Source of the DNA: Glandiceps talaboti
Taxonomy: Eukaryota; Hemichordata; Enteropneusta; Spengelidae
Direction of reading: 5' to 3'
Assembly (NCBI RefSeq): GCF_964340395.1
Contig: NC_135559.1
Location: forward strand, 13,956,259-14,020,258
Length of the DNA stretch: 64,000 nucleotides
The position numbers were made by a program, and so were the translations under genes. Positions 46,910-59,514 of this stretch are shown here, one piece after another. Every line of letters starts with the position of its first letter. Position 1 is the stretch's first letter. A model generated the notes under the pieces. It was not told the DNA's origin. It did no database searches and saw only the letters and a program-made list of their open reading frames with translations.

Positions 46910-47150
46910 CCTTTCCTCATTGGTCAAATCTATATGCTATCTCTCTAATAATTGGTCAAGTCTGTACAATATGATGACATGCCTTTACTGATTGGTCAAT
47001 TTTATATGCTATCTCTCTAATGATTGGTCAAATCTGTATATGATCAGATGAAATGCCTTTACTGATTGGTCAAATCTGTTTCCTATCTCTAATGATTGGT
47101 CAAATCTGTATATGATGAAATGCCTTTACTGATTCGTCAAATCTGTATAA
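46910..47150. repeat. tandem repeat with TGATTGGTCAAATCTG, about six copies
   Basis: Units of about 30-60 bases with ATTGGTCAAATCTGTAT, ATGCCTTTACTG and CTATCTCTCTAATG alternate. The later copies are most alike. Confidence 0.75.
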
Positions 47151-47464
47151 AATACTAGTAATACTATTACTAGTAATAATATTTGTAAAGTCGATGAAAG
47201 TACAAGAACTGTAGCTAATAACTTTAAATTCAGCATACATAGTTTGTTTATTACCATGCACTGCACTGCATTTAAGTTTTCTCACCATCAGTGGTTGTTC
47301 ATCTCTAAACAAAAGTCCACAAAGTGTTTTTCTCTCTAAATAGTCTTGAGTGATATCAATAGTGTATTAAATTGAGAATGAACCAAACAGAGTTATAAGG
47401 TGTTCTTCATATAGCCTGGACTCAAATATTTGGCATTGTGAACATAGTCTGCCACTTGCAAATA

Positions 47465-47775
47465 TAGTCAAATTGACAAATTCTACCAAAAATCTAGCTA
47501 AACCTCCTGCTGGGGAAACGGTGAACAGCACATGTCAGTAGTAATCCATCACATACCGACAGACAGTTGTAATTGGTTACTTTGTTCAGTTTACTACAAA
47601 CTCAGCTCAACCTTCAGTTTGAAAGTAAGTCATGTGAGAACATGATAATGTCATCATGTTTATATCAAACTACTGCTGTCGGATGTAAGAACGAAATATC
47701 ATGCTGAACAAACCCATTTGACGATATGGTGGAGAGAGAGAGATCATAGACAATGACATGTATAGTTACTAGACT
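47465..47775. mobile_element. foldback MITE family, copy 3
   Basis: ATTGACAAATTCTACC and CCTCCTGCTGGGGAAA at the left; CCCATTTGACGATATGGTGG at the right. It contains CATGTCAGTAGTAATCCATC and an ATAATGTCATCATGTTTATA block also seen near 43370. Confidence 0.7.
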
Positions 47776-47936
47776 AGTCGAAAGAATAAATATATCAGAC
47801 AACAGTATCATGACATCATAAAAGAAGAATATTGTAGCTTATCAACGGTAAGTACTTTCTACAACTCAAGATAATTGTTACGATAAACCTCACATGGAAG
47901 AACAGTAGCTATAACCTCCGGCAATCTATGTGTGCA

Positions 47937-47942
47937 TGTGTG

Positions 47943-47987
<45 letters not shown>
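47937..47987. repeat. GT dinucleotide microsatellite
   Basis: Over twenty GT units in an otherwise gene-free interval. Confidence 0.95.
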
Positions 47988-48351
47988 CCTTCATCAACTG
48001 TCACTGCACGTCACAATGTTTGCTGTATATGCATTCTTACATGCTACATTTATGTACAACTTCCCAGTAGATCAAGTAATAGTAAAAACTGATGTTATTT
48101 TGATGAAGAAATAATACTGGGAATATCAAAGTATTAAACCGTCCATGTTGAAGAGATAACCACTGATGACATGTCATGTAATATTGCACTACTTAGTAAG
48201 AACAAATGTGTTGTTGCCACTTGACTGCCTTTACTGGAGTATCTGGTAAATTAATTACAATGATTTGGTGAAATTTCAAGGCAAGAAAAAGGTTAGTTAC
48301 AACCTTTATCATGCATTAGTTCATGTATCCATGGTAACACTAACAGCTACA

Positions 48352-49218
48352 TTACAACAAAAATGGTATAATCGCTCTTCTTTTTGGTGGATATAACTCC
48401 CTGCCGCCGATTCCATCAAAATATTCCTTGTAGTCGCCGTGGTACTTGAGAGCTCTTATCGACACAGTTATAGTCGTAGCAACGAGGAAAAACAACACAG
48501 GTAACGTTTTCGTTGCGATATAAAATCCACACCAGCTGAGTATTTCGAAAAAATAGTGAGGACACGACACATATTCAAAAATACCACCACGAGGCAAAGC
48601 CCGATGTTGTTCAGTCCAGTCGTCGGATTTATGATTCTGGTGACACTCTCGCAACCTCCGTAGTTGGAAATGAGTTATTCCGTTGCCGACTTCGCCACAT
48701 GCAAAAATTATTGCTCCAATGGTCAGATTCTGAATGTCTAGAGCTCTGTCACTGCTGTAAGGACGCATAGACATTCCGATGAAAAGTGCGAAAGAGCCAT
48801 AGTAAATAAATCCTCCAACAATTTCACGTATTGGCATTCCACGTCGATAAATATGAATGAAGAGAACTTCAAAAATCCGTCTGGTAAAATGGCCACAGAA
48901 GAACAGCGATAAAATAGTGAATCCAAAACCAGTGTCGTTCAAGTTTGTCCGGTCGAAAGGATTACGAAAGTTTTGTTGGAATGGCATTCCGATAACGGGA
49001 ACCTCAAGATCGTGGATGCCACTTATGAAAAACCCGATGCCATATCCTATTATAGCGGCGATGTACATCGGCACGATGCCGATTATTGGATCGTAACCCA
49101 TCACTCGGTTCCTGCGGTCCGCCATGTTTAAAATGTCTGTCGCAATGTCGGTAGAGGGCGTCTGCCATCGACGGTTTTCGAGCTGGCTCATGATCGGAAT
49201 GTGTGATTTAGGGCACAT
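48352..49218 (-). CDS. steroid 5-alpha-reductase/TECR-family membrane reductase, intronless
   Basis: A 288-residue multi-pass membrane protein whose C-terminal half matches the steroid 5-alpha-reductase-type domain. Family enzymes use NADPH to reduce a carbon-carbon double bond in steroids, polyprenols or trans-2-enoyl-CoA in the endoplasmic reticulum. Key stretches are RRIFEVLFIHIYRRGMPIRE (113-132), GGIFEYVSCPHYFFEILSWC (211-230), LKYHGDYKEYF (257-267) and the C-terminal YPPKRRAIIPFLL (276-288). SCPxY..E..SW.GF and IIPFLL recall very-long-chain enoyl-CoA reductase; FEYVS also fits SRD5A1/SRD5A3. Hydrophobic segments precede residue 110. The ubiquitin-like N-terminal domain of TECR is absent. 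Starts at M1, M10 or M32 (49125) are all possible; M32 (MADRRNRVMGYDP) is close to the first membrane segment. The substrate cannot be assigned. The absence of introns suits a retrocopy or simply a compact gene. Confidence 0.9.
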   Translation of the reverse strand: MCPKSHIPIMSQLENRRWQTPSTDIATDILNMADRRNRVMGYDPIIGIVPMYIAAIIGYGIGFFISGIHDLEVPVIGMPFQQNFRNPFDRTNLNDTGFGFTILSLFFCGHFTRRIFEVLFIHIYRRGMPIREIVGGFIYYGSFALFIGMSMRPYSSDRALDIQNLTIGAIIFACGEVGNGITHFQLRRLRECHQNHKSDDWTEQHRALPRGGIFEYVSCPHYFFEILSWCGFYIATKTLPVLFFLVATTITVSIRALKYHGDYKEYFDGIGGRELYPPKRRAIIPFLL

Positions 49219-49573
49219 AGAAGTTACAAAGTATCGTTTACTTTACTTTCTTATTTTAGATTATTTGATTTTAATTGAATTAATCGTATTTGTAAACTTA
49301 TCAACATGTAGGTAGACAAGATTAGTAAGTAAAATTGGGATGTTGACCTGGTTTCGGAGGTCAAACTAAGGCTACGGTCAGAATCTATAGCGGGGTGGGG
49401 GGACACGAAAAAACCCAGGGTGCGGGGGGGGGGGTGCATGAAAATTCTGATGGTCTGAAAGGGGTACTATGAAATATTTTGTTCATCAGTTGACTGCAAA
49501 TTAAACCTCAGGGGCGGTCGTTTACCGAGTACATTTGAACATTTCATGTGGCTTCGACGCAATGTATTGAGGT

Positions 49574-49610
49574 GGGTGGCAGCCATGCGAATGTGTGTGG
49601 ATGCCTTATT
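49574..49610 (+). repeat. 37-bp direct repeat, left copy
   Basis: GGGTGGCAGCCATGCGAATG followed by TGTGTGGATGCCTTATT is repeated without change at 50085-50121. Between the two lies arm B and CT-rich sequence. Confidence 0.9.
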
Positions 49611-49614
49611 CTAT

Positions 49615-49863
49615 CTTTTTGCCAAATTTGTATCTCAGGAACTAAACTCTTATCCATACATGCACTAAACTGTAAGATACATCGTGTTGTTTCAGCCTCC
49701 TCTCTCGAGGGTTGACCGATATGTGAGGGCTCCCCGTCACAGCGTACCTTATAGATTATACATGCACACAATCCTGTTGGCAAATCACATCATGTATATA
49801 GACACTCATGCATGGTGAAATAGTAATGCAGATTACATGTAGCAACAAACCTGTTGTCATTTC

Positions 49864-49958
<95 letters not shown>

Positions 49959-50010
49959 CTCTAGTAATGCTTCTCTCTGTCTCTACTTCTCTCTAATGTT
50001 TCTGTAAGTC
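49615..50010 (-). repeat. inverted repeat arm B flanking the reductase gene
   Basis: Inverse of 46370-46734, with a much longer CTGT tract (49863-49957) than arm A has. The two arms enclose the reductase gene with about 2.9 kb between them. Confidence 0.85.
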
Positions 50011-50084
50011 CCTCTAATGTCTCTCTCTCCCCCTCTCTCTCACTCTCTCCCCCTCTCTCTCTCCGGCCCCCTCCCCCTCTCTCT

Positions 50085-50117
50085 GGGTGGCAGCCATGCG
50101 AATGTGTGTGGATGCCT

Positions 50118-50121
<4 letters not shown>
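50085..50121 (+). repeat. 37-bp direct repeat, right copy
   Basis: Perfect match to 49574-49610. Confidence 0.9.
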
Positions 50122-50209
<88 letters not shown>

Positions 50210-50211
50210 AC
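50122..50211. repeat. CT dinucleotide microsatellite
   Basis: About 45 CT units. Ser-Leu and Glu-Arg frames through it are artefacts. Confidence 0.95.
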
Positions 50212-50317
50212 TTCTGAGTATGGGGAACAACGTTAACCCTGGGTCAATTGACTTTACATTTTTACCTATAAAAATAAAAATAAGACTGCGTTGAATATAA
50301 AAGTGGATAATCGTCAT

Positions 50318-50358
50318 TGTTTGTTTGTTTGTTCGTTCGTTCGTTTGTTTGTTTGTGT

Positions 50359-50399
<41 letters not shown>

Positions 50400-50415
50400 G
50401 CTGCTGCTGCTGCTG
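50318..50415. repeat. GTTT/GTTC/GTT/GCT microsatellite
   Basis: A gradient of related units: GTTT, GTTC, GTTT, then about fourteen GTT and five GCT units. Confidence 0.95.
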
Positions 50416-52368
50416 TTCTTGGTTGAAGAATAGTATGAGAGTGAGAAATTGTACTCACTTCTGTTTTATTTTCGTACGTCCATCACACAATATGATTATC
50501 AAAGCAGCGTATCAAAACATTATGTATTCTAGACACACACACAGAGATATTGTATTATTACGTTATTTGGTTCCATTATTAGTGTAACTGTCATACTAAC
50601 CATATTGTAACATTCGTCTTTGTTGAAGGCTTGATATTGTTAACACAGTCACATCGTATGACTCACCATGGCAGGTATACGTGATGTAAATGATAAGTAA
50701 CAAAACTCTGAAGTCGTAGACAGTTTTATCATGAAACTACAAGATATGTATAACGTTGAAATGCTACATGTAGCAAAGGCCCTACTTATGACTGATTTTA
50801 ATACCCGCAAATGCTTAACGAGTCCTAATTTCGCGAGAAAGTGGGAAACTTGAGAGGAGGGAAGGGGGGTACTCATTGTAAATGATGATATATGGACGTG
50901 CCGCCCCGGGGAAGGGGTATGCGTGTTTTGGGTGTTGGTCTAAAAAAAAGGGGGTATGGATTTGGGGAGGTTGTTCTTAAAGGGGGTCATGTTAAATTTG
51001 TATTAATCTGGGCTTCCATTACAAAATTACAAATTGGTGTAAAATGATTAGGTCTTGGATTTATCACCTGGGTGGTTTAGTGCGTCCTCTCCCAACCTTA
51101 AACGATTACCAAGTACATTTGTAGTTGCCTTTAATTTCAGGATTATTAAATCCAAAATTCAAGCTTGAAGGAAGTGGAGAGGCGAAACCCATCCCTGAGA
51201 TTTGCCATGTTTTCATATTTATAGGGAAAACGCACACAAGAGGAGCAAAGTTCAAAGAGTTCACATGTGATGTACAGTATTTAAAATATCATTTATTTAT
51301 ATAATATTAATCGACTTGTCAGGAATGTTCAAAAAGGTAATGCAACATTTATTTTTATGATGACATATCTATGTGGGTATAAAGTATTTGCAACTGTTAT
51401 AATTATGTGCATTAAATAGAAATATGAAGATGTTTATTAATAAACGTTGTCGAAAAAAAATTGATCGATGGCAACCCTAAGGTGATATCACCATAAAACA
51501 TGAAAACGAGATGAACTTTGACACGCATGCAGAGCATATGGAAAATAGACTAGTTGAAAATTGATGAGAGTATTTAAATTTGAGAGTTCTCGAAAGAATT
51601 GTTCAAATTCAGAATCTATATGCATAAGTGTCAAGAGGGCACCGTTCACCACGCAACACATATTTCCTATGCATGAACCCAACAATTCAGAAACTCCGTT
51701 TGCATGGAAAGAAGATGGAAGGCCAAGAGTGCTAGAGGGCACTGTTTCCCCAACAAAACACACCACTCATGACCGTACTTTATGTCTGCCATGTAAATAA
51801 TAGGTATAGATTTACTCTTTGCAGTACATGGACTTGTGAACCTACCTAATGTTTAGGTAAACTAGTCCAAGTGATTTAATATACATAAAGCATGTTGGGA
51901 TATATATGAAAAAATAGCAGTTGAAAATTAATATCCAAAATCTGTGCATCTAATTAGACACAGTAATAACATTCATCCAGAGAACACCTGTTGATTTTAA
52001 TATAATATAACTCAAATAACGCGAACTGTATGGCAATTATTGTGTTTGGACTACACGCACTCTCTGTCGGCTGTTTCTGCCTTGTGGCTAATAAAACAGA
52101 ACTGTCACTCCAAATAAGTGGACATATATATACGTCATGACGTATATATTTTATGAGCCCACAGGGAAATCCGATCGCATTAACTTGCAAATGAGAGTGC
52201 AAGTCGGTCGGTGAAAGTGCTGCTGTCGGCTAGTACACCTTTGGATGAACGAAGTTGCTGTATTTAGCTTGGCTGATCAGCGTTGCTGGTACGTCGGCTG
52301 TTATAAGTCTCTTGTACTATACGTACACACTTCGATACGACCTGACAACAAAGGGACAGGTTTGAAAA
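50416..52368. other. gene-free stretch with a possible promoter at its end
   Basis: No exon is recognised. From about 52200 to 52330 the CpG content rises (GTCGGTCGGTG, GTACGTCGGC), which would fit a transcription start for the candidate gene that follows. Confidence 0.3.
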
Positions 52369-52807
52369 ATGCCAACTGATGATGTCTGTTGTCAATGGTT
52401 CAACTTAACGGCTACATATTTGGTACGTACTTCCGTTTTTTCTGTCATAAATTAACTAGCCAAAAACGTGGAACAGTTTATGTATATTTTAGCCTCTTTA
52501 TACAAGCCTCCCAGACAAATTCATGTTTACCAAATCAAACCAACAGGTTTCGCCTGGCGGTTGTGTTTCCTGGAATCATATTTGTGATCGTGTAATTTTA
52601 TGTCATATGGACATTTTCCCAAGTCTCTCAGCATTTTGTGAAACCTATCAAGATAATGGAGATATCCAGCTGATTGCGAGAAAAAACAAATCTGTTAGAG
52701 AAATAAAGATAGTAATTTTACAGTTGTCTGACGTTCCCTACGATGGATATATTCTAGTGTCCCTTCCCTTCGATAGAAATTTGGCACTAACTCAAAGGTA
52801 CACTTAG
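52369..52807 (+). CDS. hypothetical two-exon candidate, function unknown
   Basis: A possible first exon (52369-52422) encodes MPTDDVCCQWFNLTATYL before a GTACGT donor. An acceptor at 52491-52492 opens a second segment in the same frame, 52493-52807, with PLYTSLPDKFMFTKSNQQVS and VSWNHICDRVILCHMDIFPS, ending RNLALTQRYT before TAG; a further donor at CAAAG|GTACAC (about 52797) is also possible. The phases join and the composition is not repetitive. I recognise no family, and the 70-base intron is far shorter than others in this window. It may be the 5' end of a gene, a non-coding transcript, or chance. Confidence 0.25.
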
Positions 52808-54930
52808 GGTAAACATGCTATTTACATATCTTCACGCTTTCTCAGCCATAGGTTTATAACACATGGTTCTATGCTTTGTGATTACGTGTGTAAAATCACA
52901 TAATTATGTGCTATTGGTGAATTTATCGTGCAGTAAATAAAACTAAACTCTTCAGATAATTTGTAAAAAAAACTTGTGTATTTTAGCTCTCTATTGAGAA
53001 AAACAAGATCATTTTCAGTTTTAGTTTTTGTGAAAGTGTAATGCTGATTACAAAAATGGCATTTGTTTACTAAGTTTTTCATGGAGGCTTAAACAATTCG
53101 TTTAGCTTGAAGTGACACAAGCTGAATTTACAATTTGCCCTCACTCAAGTGAATATTTTACATAAAATCTAAATGAAATCCTTCTTCATATATACTTCAG
53201 TTGGATGCCCACCTTCTATAACATTGCGATTCTCTTCTGGCATTGTTAGAACAGTCGACTGCATAGTAGGGCTTTCCGTGTCATTTTTCATACGTATGAA
53301 AAATTACGTCATCGGCTAATATAAGCTATATTTTTTTTTACAAGTTTTGACTCTTGTAAGTGATGGTTACATAAAATTATGTGCTTCAGAACGTAGAAAG
53401 CTAAGATTGCATTTTGAAGATCTTTGAGTATGCAGCAAAATTTTACCCTCAAAATGTTACGGTATAAACTCGGTTTGTGCCCCTTTAAAAAGTTGGGCAT
53501 TATTCGTGTTATTGATGTTATAAAGCATAACAACTACGGGAACACAACCACAACCTAAAGTTGACCATTTTCTACCCTGGGCAACTCTGTTATTTCTTCA
53601 TTGAATTGAACCATCATCAAAAGTTGCAAAAACCGCAAACACTCACAACACCTAAAGCTTGTATGTAGCCTATCTACTTCTGAAACTGGCTAAATCATGT
53701 TCTGTTTGTCTTCATTAAAAGTAAGTGTTCTCGAAGACTATAAAGGCTACAATAAATGTATATATTTACGAATTAAAGATCTCTTTATCGCCTTTTAATG
53801 CCTATTTAATTAATCATGACACCATAAAACTACTCCCGTACATTTTTGAATGTGTTTCTATCATTCTCGTATTTCTCCCACATGAGGAGAAGTTTGCGAT
53901 TACATCAACATTATTATATATTATCGCTCGCAAAAGACCGTTTGATAGAGGCATATTTTTTACACCTGGACTGTACTTTTAGGGTTGGCCAACCAATTTG
54001 TCCTAATAAATCTTGGCGTTTGTTGAAATTTTAGGACTGATTCCACGTACTAAGGGAATAAATTACGATAAAAGAATTAATATTCAGGTTTTCATTTCAG
54101 TCTCCAAAATGTAAAACTGTCATAAAAAAGGCGAAACCATTTATGTAGATTTCTAGATGTTACTCAAAGTAAAATCAAAGAAATGCGACTCTGGTAATGG
54201 AACCTTTGGTCGGCTAGATTACACAAGTGGGAGATGGTGGTTCTTCTGATGTGCGAATCTAATTATTACTCTGTGATCAAGATAGTATAAACGTTAAGAA
54301 GTATTAAAACAGTACTACACTGCAAGTTCATTTAACTCTGTCAATAAAAACTCTGCGATGCCTCCCTACTTAGACTATAATTAAACATCCATTCAATAGC
54401 TTATCGCTGTTGTATCAACATGTTGCGACAATAGTTTTTAGTTTGTATCCATCTTAGTAAACCAAAGGCTCAATTACCAGAGATACAACAAATCACCCCC
54501 TTCAGCCTTTACATATAAACTCCATATACAGAAACGAACGAAATCAGATTCAACTATTTGCTAGCATTCCTTCAAGTTTTATAGGTCGCAATAACTTAGG
54601 GCTTTGAAGCATTTTCTTTACCGGAGAAAAATCGCGAGACAATTTTGTCGAATCACAAGGCTAGGAAATATCAAACCATGTTCTCGCGAGTGGACCAGTT
54701 CCTCTTGAGAGGAGAGTCAACGAACAAGACTGAACCGTACTTAGCTAATTACCTGAGGAATTGCATAAAGATTTGCCAATTAAAAGAGTCTGTCAGAACA
54801 TAGCATTCTCATATATTTACAAATTTCAAGTCAATATTTAAATGTTAATTATGAGATATCTTTATAATATTGTAATAATGAACAGTGTGGCTGAGACATG
54901 TCAATAAAATATTAATAAGAACAAATAAAA
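52808..54930. other. gene-free AT-rich stretch
   Basis: No exon, RNA gene or structured repeat recognised. Short frames here are AT-rich and show no motif. Confidence 0.45.
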
Positions 54931-54932
54931 GC

Positions 54933-54934
<2 letters not shown>

Positions 54935-54972
<38 letters not shown>
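54935..54972. repeat. CAA trinucleotide microsatellite
   Basis: About twelve CAA units. Confidence 0.95.
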
Positions 54973-54973
<1 letters not shown>

Positions 54974-55613
54974 GAGACAAATGAACAAACAAAAACCCTT
55001 TTCATCTTGAAACGTCAGACCACACTCTCAAGTGTTAATTTCAGTTTCTTTGTATCTAGTAGTCGATTGAGCTTTCCATTAAATTTTGACAGATGTTGCG
55101 GTTTTAAAGTCTGTCTCTTGATTTTAATATATATCTACATCAAACCTTTTTAATAGACCATTTAACAGACTATAGCAATAATTTTCAATGTCATCAAAGT
55201 GTTGGTAATCGGAAAAGAGAAAATACGTCTCAGTTGCATCCTGCCCACTTCACCATTTAAGTGGAGTGAAAACTATTAATCCTGCTTTCAATGTTCGAAC
55301 ATTGATGTTGATAGATTTCCTGATAATAGTGACTGTATTATTGAATGCCTTTAAATGAAACGTCCTTCAGAAATTTTCAACGTAGAAAAATCACAAACAT
55401 TTGAAATTGAATGGGGTAATAATGGCTGAACGTTACATTTATTTGTCTCATAATGCATACTTCGCCGATTAGCTCGACATCGTTATTTGGTTTCACATGT
55501 ACTCCCGAAGTTGTTGAGGTGTGGCATACTGGTTTGAACAACAGGAAGAACGGTGGACTGTGTCATGTATGTTGAACATAGTTTCTATTACAAAGTACTC
55601 TGTTCTATTACAA

Positions 55614-55816
<203 letters not shown>

Positions 55817-55969
55817 CTGCCAAGTAAGCATATCCAGGAAACGTTCGATGGCTATATATTTAATATACTTGCAAAGACAACATTTCAAGCTCACCTCTAC
55901 CTTTAACAATTTCATCCTACTTTTTGTAGCCGATACCCCATTATCAATCGACCATAACATGTAGCCGCC

Positions 55970-58480
55970 ATATCCTGGCGATTAGCCTTATCATTTGTTG
56001 TACATAAAATACAAAAATATTCACCCTAAAAACATGTCTACATACGCAAGAAAAAGGAAAATCACGAGTCAATTTTCCTCAATCTCAATAAAAATCGAAA
56101 TTTATTGAGCGGCATGGTATGTGTGAAGGCAAAGGGAATCCATAAAGGAAACTTGCCATTACTTTATAGCTCTTTTACAACACCTATTCCTTTTATTGAG
56201 TCTGTGTTTGAACCACGAGGAAAATCAAAATGGGTTGTAAACGACGCTTATCAAACCATTAACGACCATGGCCAGTAAATCTGCTAAGTAAACGGGGTTT
56301 TACTTACGGTTGCGTCATTTTCTCAGAGCTGTTAAAAGGTCGTAACGCTTGTAATCCAAACAAGACATGCCACCATAAACAACTTATACTTTTGAAACAT
56401 AAAAAACCAACATAATTTGCTGTAAAGTTGTAACTTGAATGCTAATGACGTCATTAAAATATACCCAAAGTAGGTGAATGATATAGATCATTTACATTTT
56501 GTGTTCGATACATTCGTCCTTACTTTTACTACTTGCACCTTTTGTAGCTATGGAAGCTCCAATATTGATCAGATTGTGATGGCACGTTTTTTGGTTTGTA
56601 TTGGGTGATTTGTAACTGTTCTGTTTGTTTTGAGGATTGTTATTTATTGTTGAAATATTAATCATATTGTCATGAATTTGTAATTACTGTGTTTGGGTTC
56701 TGACATGACACTGTTTGTAGATGTCGCCAAATACCTAGTTAGAGAAATGAATATCTTTTATTGCAATAGCTCACATGGGTGTCAAGACAATAGGTACACT
56801 AATATCGTATGTCTAGAGATGTCATTCAAGTTAAAGTTTAGTGTTTTTTGTTTCATTTCCACGACGCTCATAATTATGCAGGACATATTGTTATCTTAGG
56901 AAGCTCGTCTCATATGCGTGAAATTATTGTGATTTAATTATTGTAACGACCACAGCGTCGCAAATTCAGGACTTGGCTTTTGACCGTTGAGCTTTGAGCT
57001 GAGTCGACGCCTGGCCCTGGCCTTGGAGTGAGGCTGTCAGGGCGAACTCAGGACTTTGATAAACAAAAGTCTATGGTTCCAGTTACACAACATACATCGT
57101 CTCGTATGTCATTTTACTACAAGTCTTGCCGATCATAAAGATTTGATAATATCATGACGGATGAATAATTTGTATAGTTTACTTTTCTGTATATTTTATT
57201 ACTATTTAGTGTATGAAACTACGTCACCATAATTCTCTTACGAAAGATAATAAAATGTTTAATATCTTCATTCTCGCAAGCCAGGGCACACACTTCTGGT
57301 GACGCAAAAGATACGTTTTTGACGGTGCCGTAAAGCGACCTGTTGTTTACGACGCGTGTACGTTTACGGTGATGTTGTTTTCGACGACGACAACGACGAC
57401 GATGATGATGTATCTTTTACTTCAACTTGTGTCATACCAGATGATACTTAACATGTGTCAATGTTAATATTAATTTTTGTCGAACCGGACGGTAAGGTTT
57501 AGTAAACATACGTTTTAATGCTGTATACTTTGTATACTGTTTTGTGCCATGCTATTAAAGTCAAAAGGGCGGTCTACACATAACTCAGTCTGATTGAAAT
57601 ATGATGTAGTGAAAGCGGCTAGACGCCTTTATTTACCTCTATATTTCCATCGTTTTGTGTCGTTTGTTTTGTTCCGAGTGATTACCGCCTTCCTGCATCT
57701 GAACCTGTGCAATAGACAATCCCATTCAATGTCGACAATATTGTAAGGTTTCCACAACCAATCAGCACGCTTCAATTTCTCCAGTGTGTGCAGCTGCCAA
57801 CGTAACGTTCATCCTGATTGGATCATCGAAAGCGCGAGATTCAAACTAAAAGTTACACTTCTGTCAACTTTCCGATTTTATCAAAATTGCACGTATATCA
57901 TATATGAAGTATATATATACGTATGCATAAAATAGGTATATGTAAATATCACCTATGCGCAAGTATACCTATATTTGAGTACATATTATACTCGTATATA
58001 TGAAATTTTACATAGTTTTGCTATTCAAATGAGCTGAATAAACTTTCCTTCATTTGGTGGGTTAATATAGACCACAGGAATGTATTTCTTTCTTTGGATA
58101 TCAAAATAATGGACAAATCATAAGAAAATGGTGTTCATCTTCGATTTCGTTTTTCTCGTACAACAAATTACAAATGGTATGTCTTTCTAGCAGCTTTTGG
58201 AAATGGAATGTTACAATTTTATTTGACTACTGTTTGTGAGAGTTTTTAGAAGAAAGGGGTGACTCGGTGATTTACTTCTTTCACGTGGATAATATATGGA
58301 TATACGTTCGAGGCTTGTCCTTGCCAGAGGACAATTTGATGTAACAACTCGGTTTAGAATGGTTATTATCAGGTGTTATGACATCCGTGAAAGTAGGGAA
58401 ATTACACTGAGTTGAAATATGTCTCTTAGTAGTTTTCAAGGTTGTCTGCATCTACAAGGTTATCTACGGTGTAGCACGCA
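55970..58480. other. gene-free stretch
   Basis: No recognisable exon. 56940-57430 is less AT-rich and has CpG-containing patches (GAGTCGACGCC, GACGACGACAACGACGACG) but no convincing frame. Confidence 0.4.
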
Positions 58481-58539
58481 CATTACATATAGGATGGGTA
58501 TTTTGTCATATTGCATGATTTTTTCATAGCAGTGTTAAT

Positions 58540-58690
58540 AGTGGTGGTACTGGTGCTGGTGGTGGAGGTGGTAGTAGTAGTAGTGGTCATGGTGGTGTTA
58601 TGGTAGTGGAAATGATGGTTGTGGGTGGTACTAGTGATGTTGTGGTTACATCGGTGGTGTGGTGGATGGTGTAGTTGGTGGGAGCTGGGC
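58540..58690. repeat. GGT-rich degenerate trinucleotide tract
   Basis: Irregular GGT, AGT and TGGTGG units; the Thr/His-rich opposite frame is an artefact. Confidence 0.85.
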
Positions 58691-58889
58691 AGGACAATTA
58701 GAAGTAGTGATTGAAGTGGCAAGGTTAAACATGTATTCGTCATAGAAATACATCAGCATTATGATAAATGAATGTGTTCCATTTCGTTAATTAACATCAT
58801 GTTCGAGTTAATCATACATCATACATTGTTTCATTATTTTTTTTAGAAACTAGTTAATCTCCTACAGTCTCCTAGCTAAACATTTCAAT

Positions 58890-59122
58890 TACAGTGGCCA
58901 TATGGATGAGGATTCGGTATGTATTTTGGATACAATTTTATCATGGCTCTCTACTTGAAAAATCAAAAGATTTTTACACATTTTTTAATCTTTTGTAATG
59001 TATAAAGTTACAAGCAAGGACTTGGCATATGTTGTTTCACATTGATTTTTCAAGTAGAGAGTCATGATAAAATTGTATCCAAAATCCAAAATACATACCC
59101 ATTCCTCATATGGCCACTTTAA
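58890..59122. mobile_element. intact foldback MITE, reference copy of the GTGGCCATATGG family
   Basis: Nearly palindromic: AGTGGCCATATGGATGAGGA at the left and CCTCATATGGCCACTTT at the right, with arms of about 85 bases (ATGGCTCTCTACTTGAAAAA against TTTTTCAAGTAGAGAGTCAT). It shows what the copies at 1347 and 7711 looked like before the SINEs inserted. Confidence 0.88.
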
Positions 59123-59305
59123 ACTCATGGATAATATCACCAAAGGCAACGCACAGATAACCGTGTTGAACAAAAAACTCTCTAAACTTTTCCAATCCAG
59201 GCAATATATAAACAACACAGAGCTCATCTATCAAACCTTTGCAAAATCAAACACAACCTAGTTACAAAACTACGCACCTAGAACCAAAATTACACCAAAC
59301 AAATC

Positions 59306-59385
59306 ACATCACATCACATCACATCACGTGACATGTACATCACATCACATCACATCACATCACATAACATAACACAACACAACAT
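59306..59385. repeat. ACATC pentanucleotide tract
   Basis: CACAT/CACATA units with a short CACGTGACATGTA interruption. Confidence 0.9.
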
Positions 59386-59514
59386 TGCATATCTAAATAC
59401 AAAAAAGTTTGACAAGACAGTAAAGGCAGAAAAAATTCTGTGAGTTTACAGGATATTATACCATGCACGGGCCAAGTTGAACTATAAAATAATATGGAAT
59501 ATATACTCTGGTTG

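Noticed and set aside
48857-49096. 79-residue plus-strand frame
   Set aside because: Antisense shadow of the reductase-family gene.
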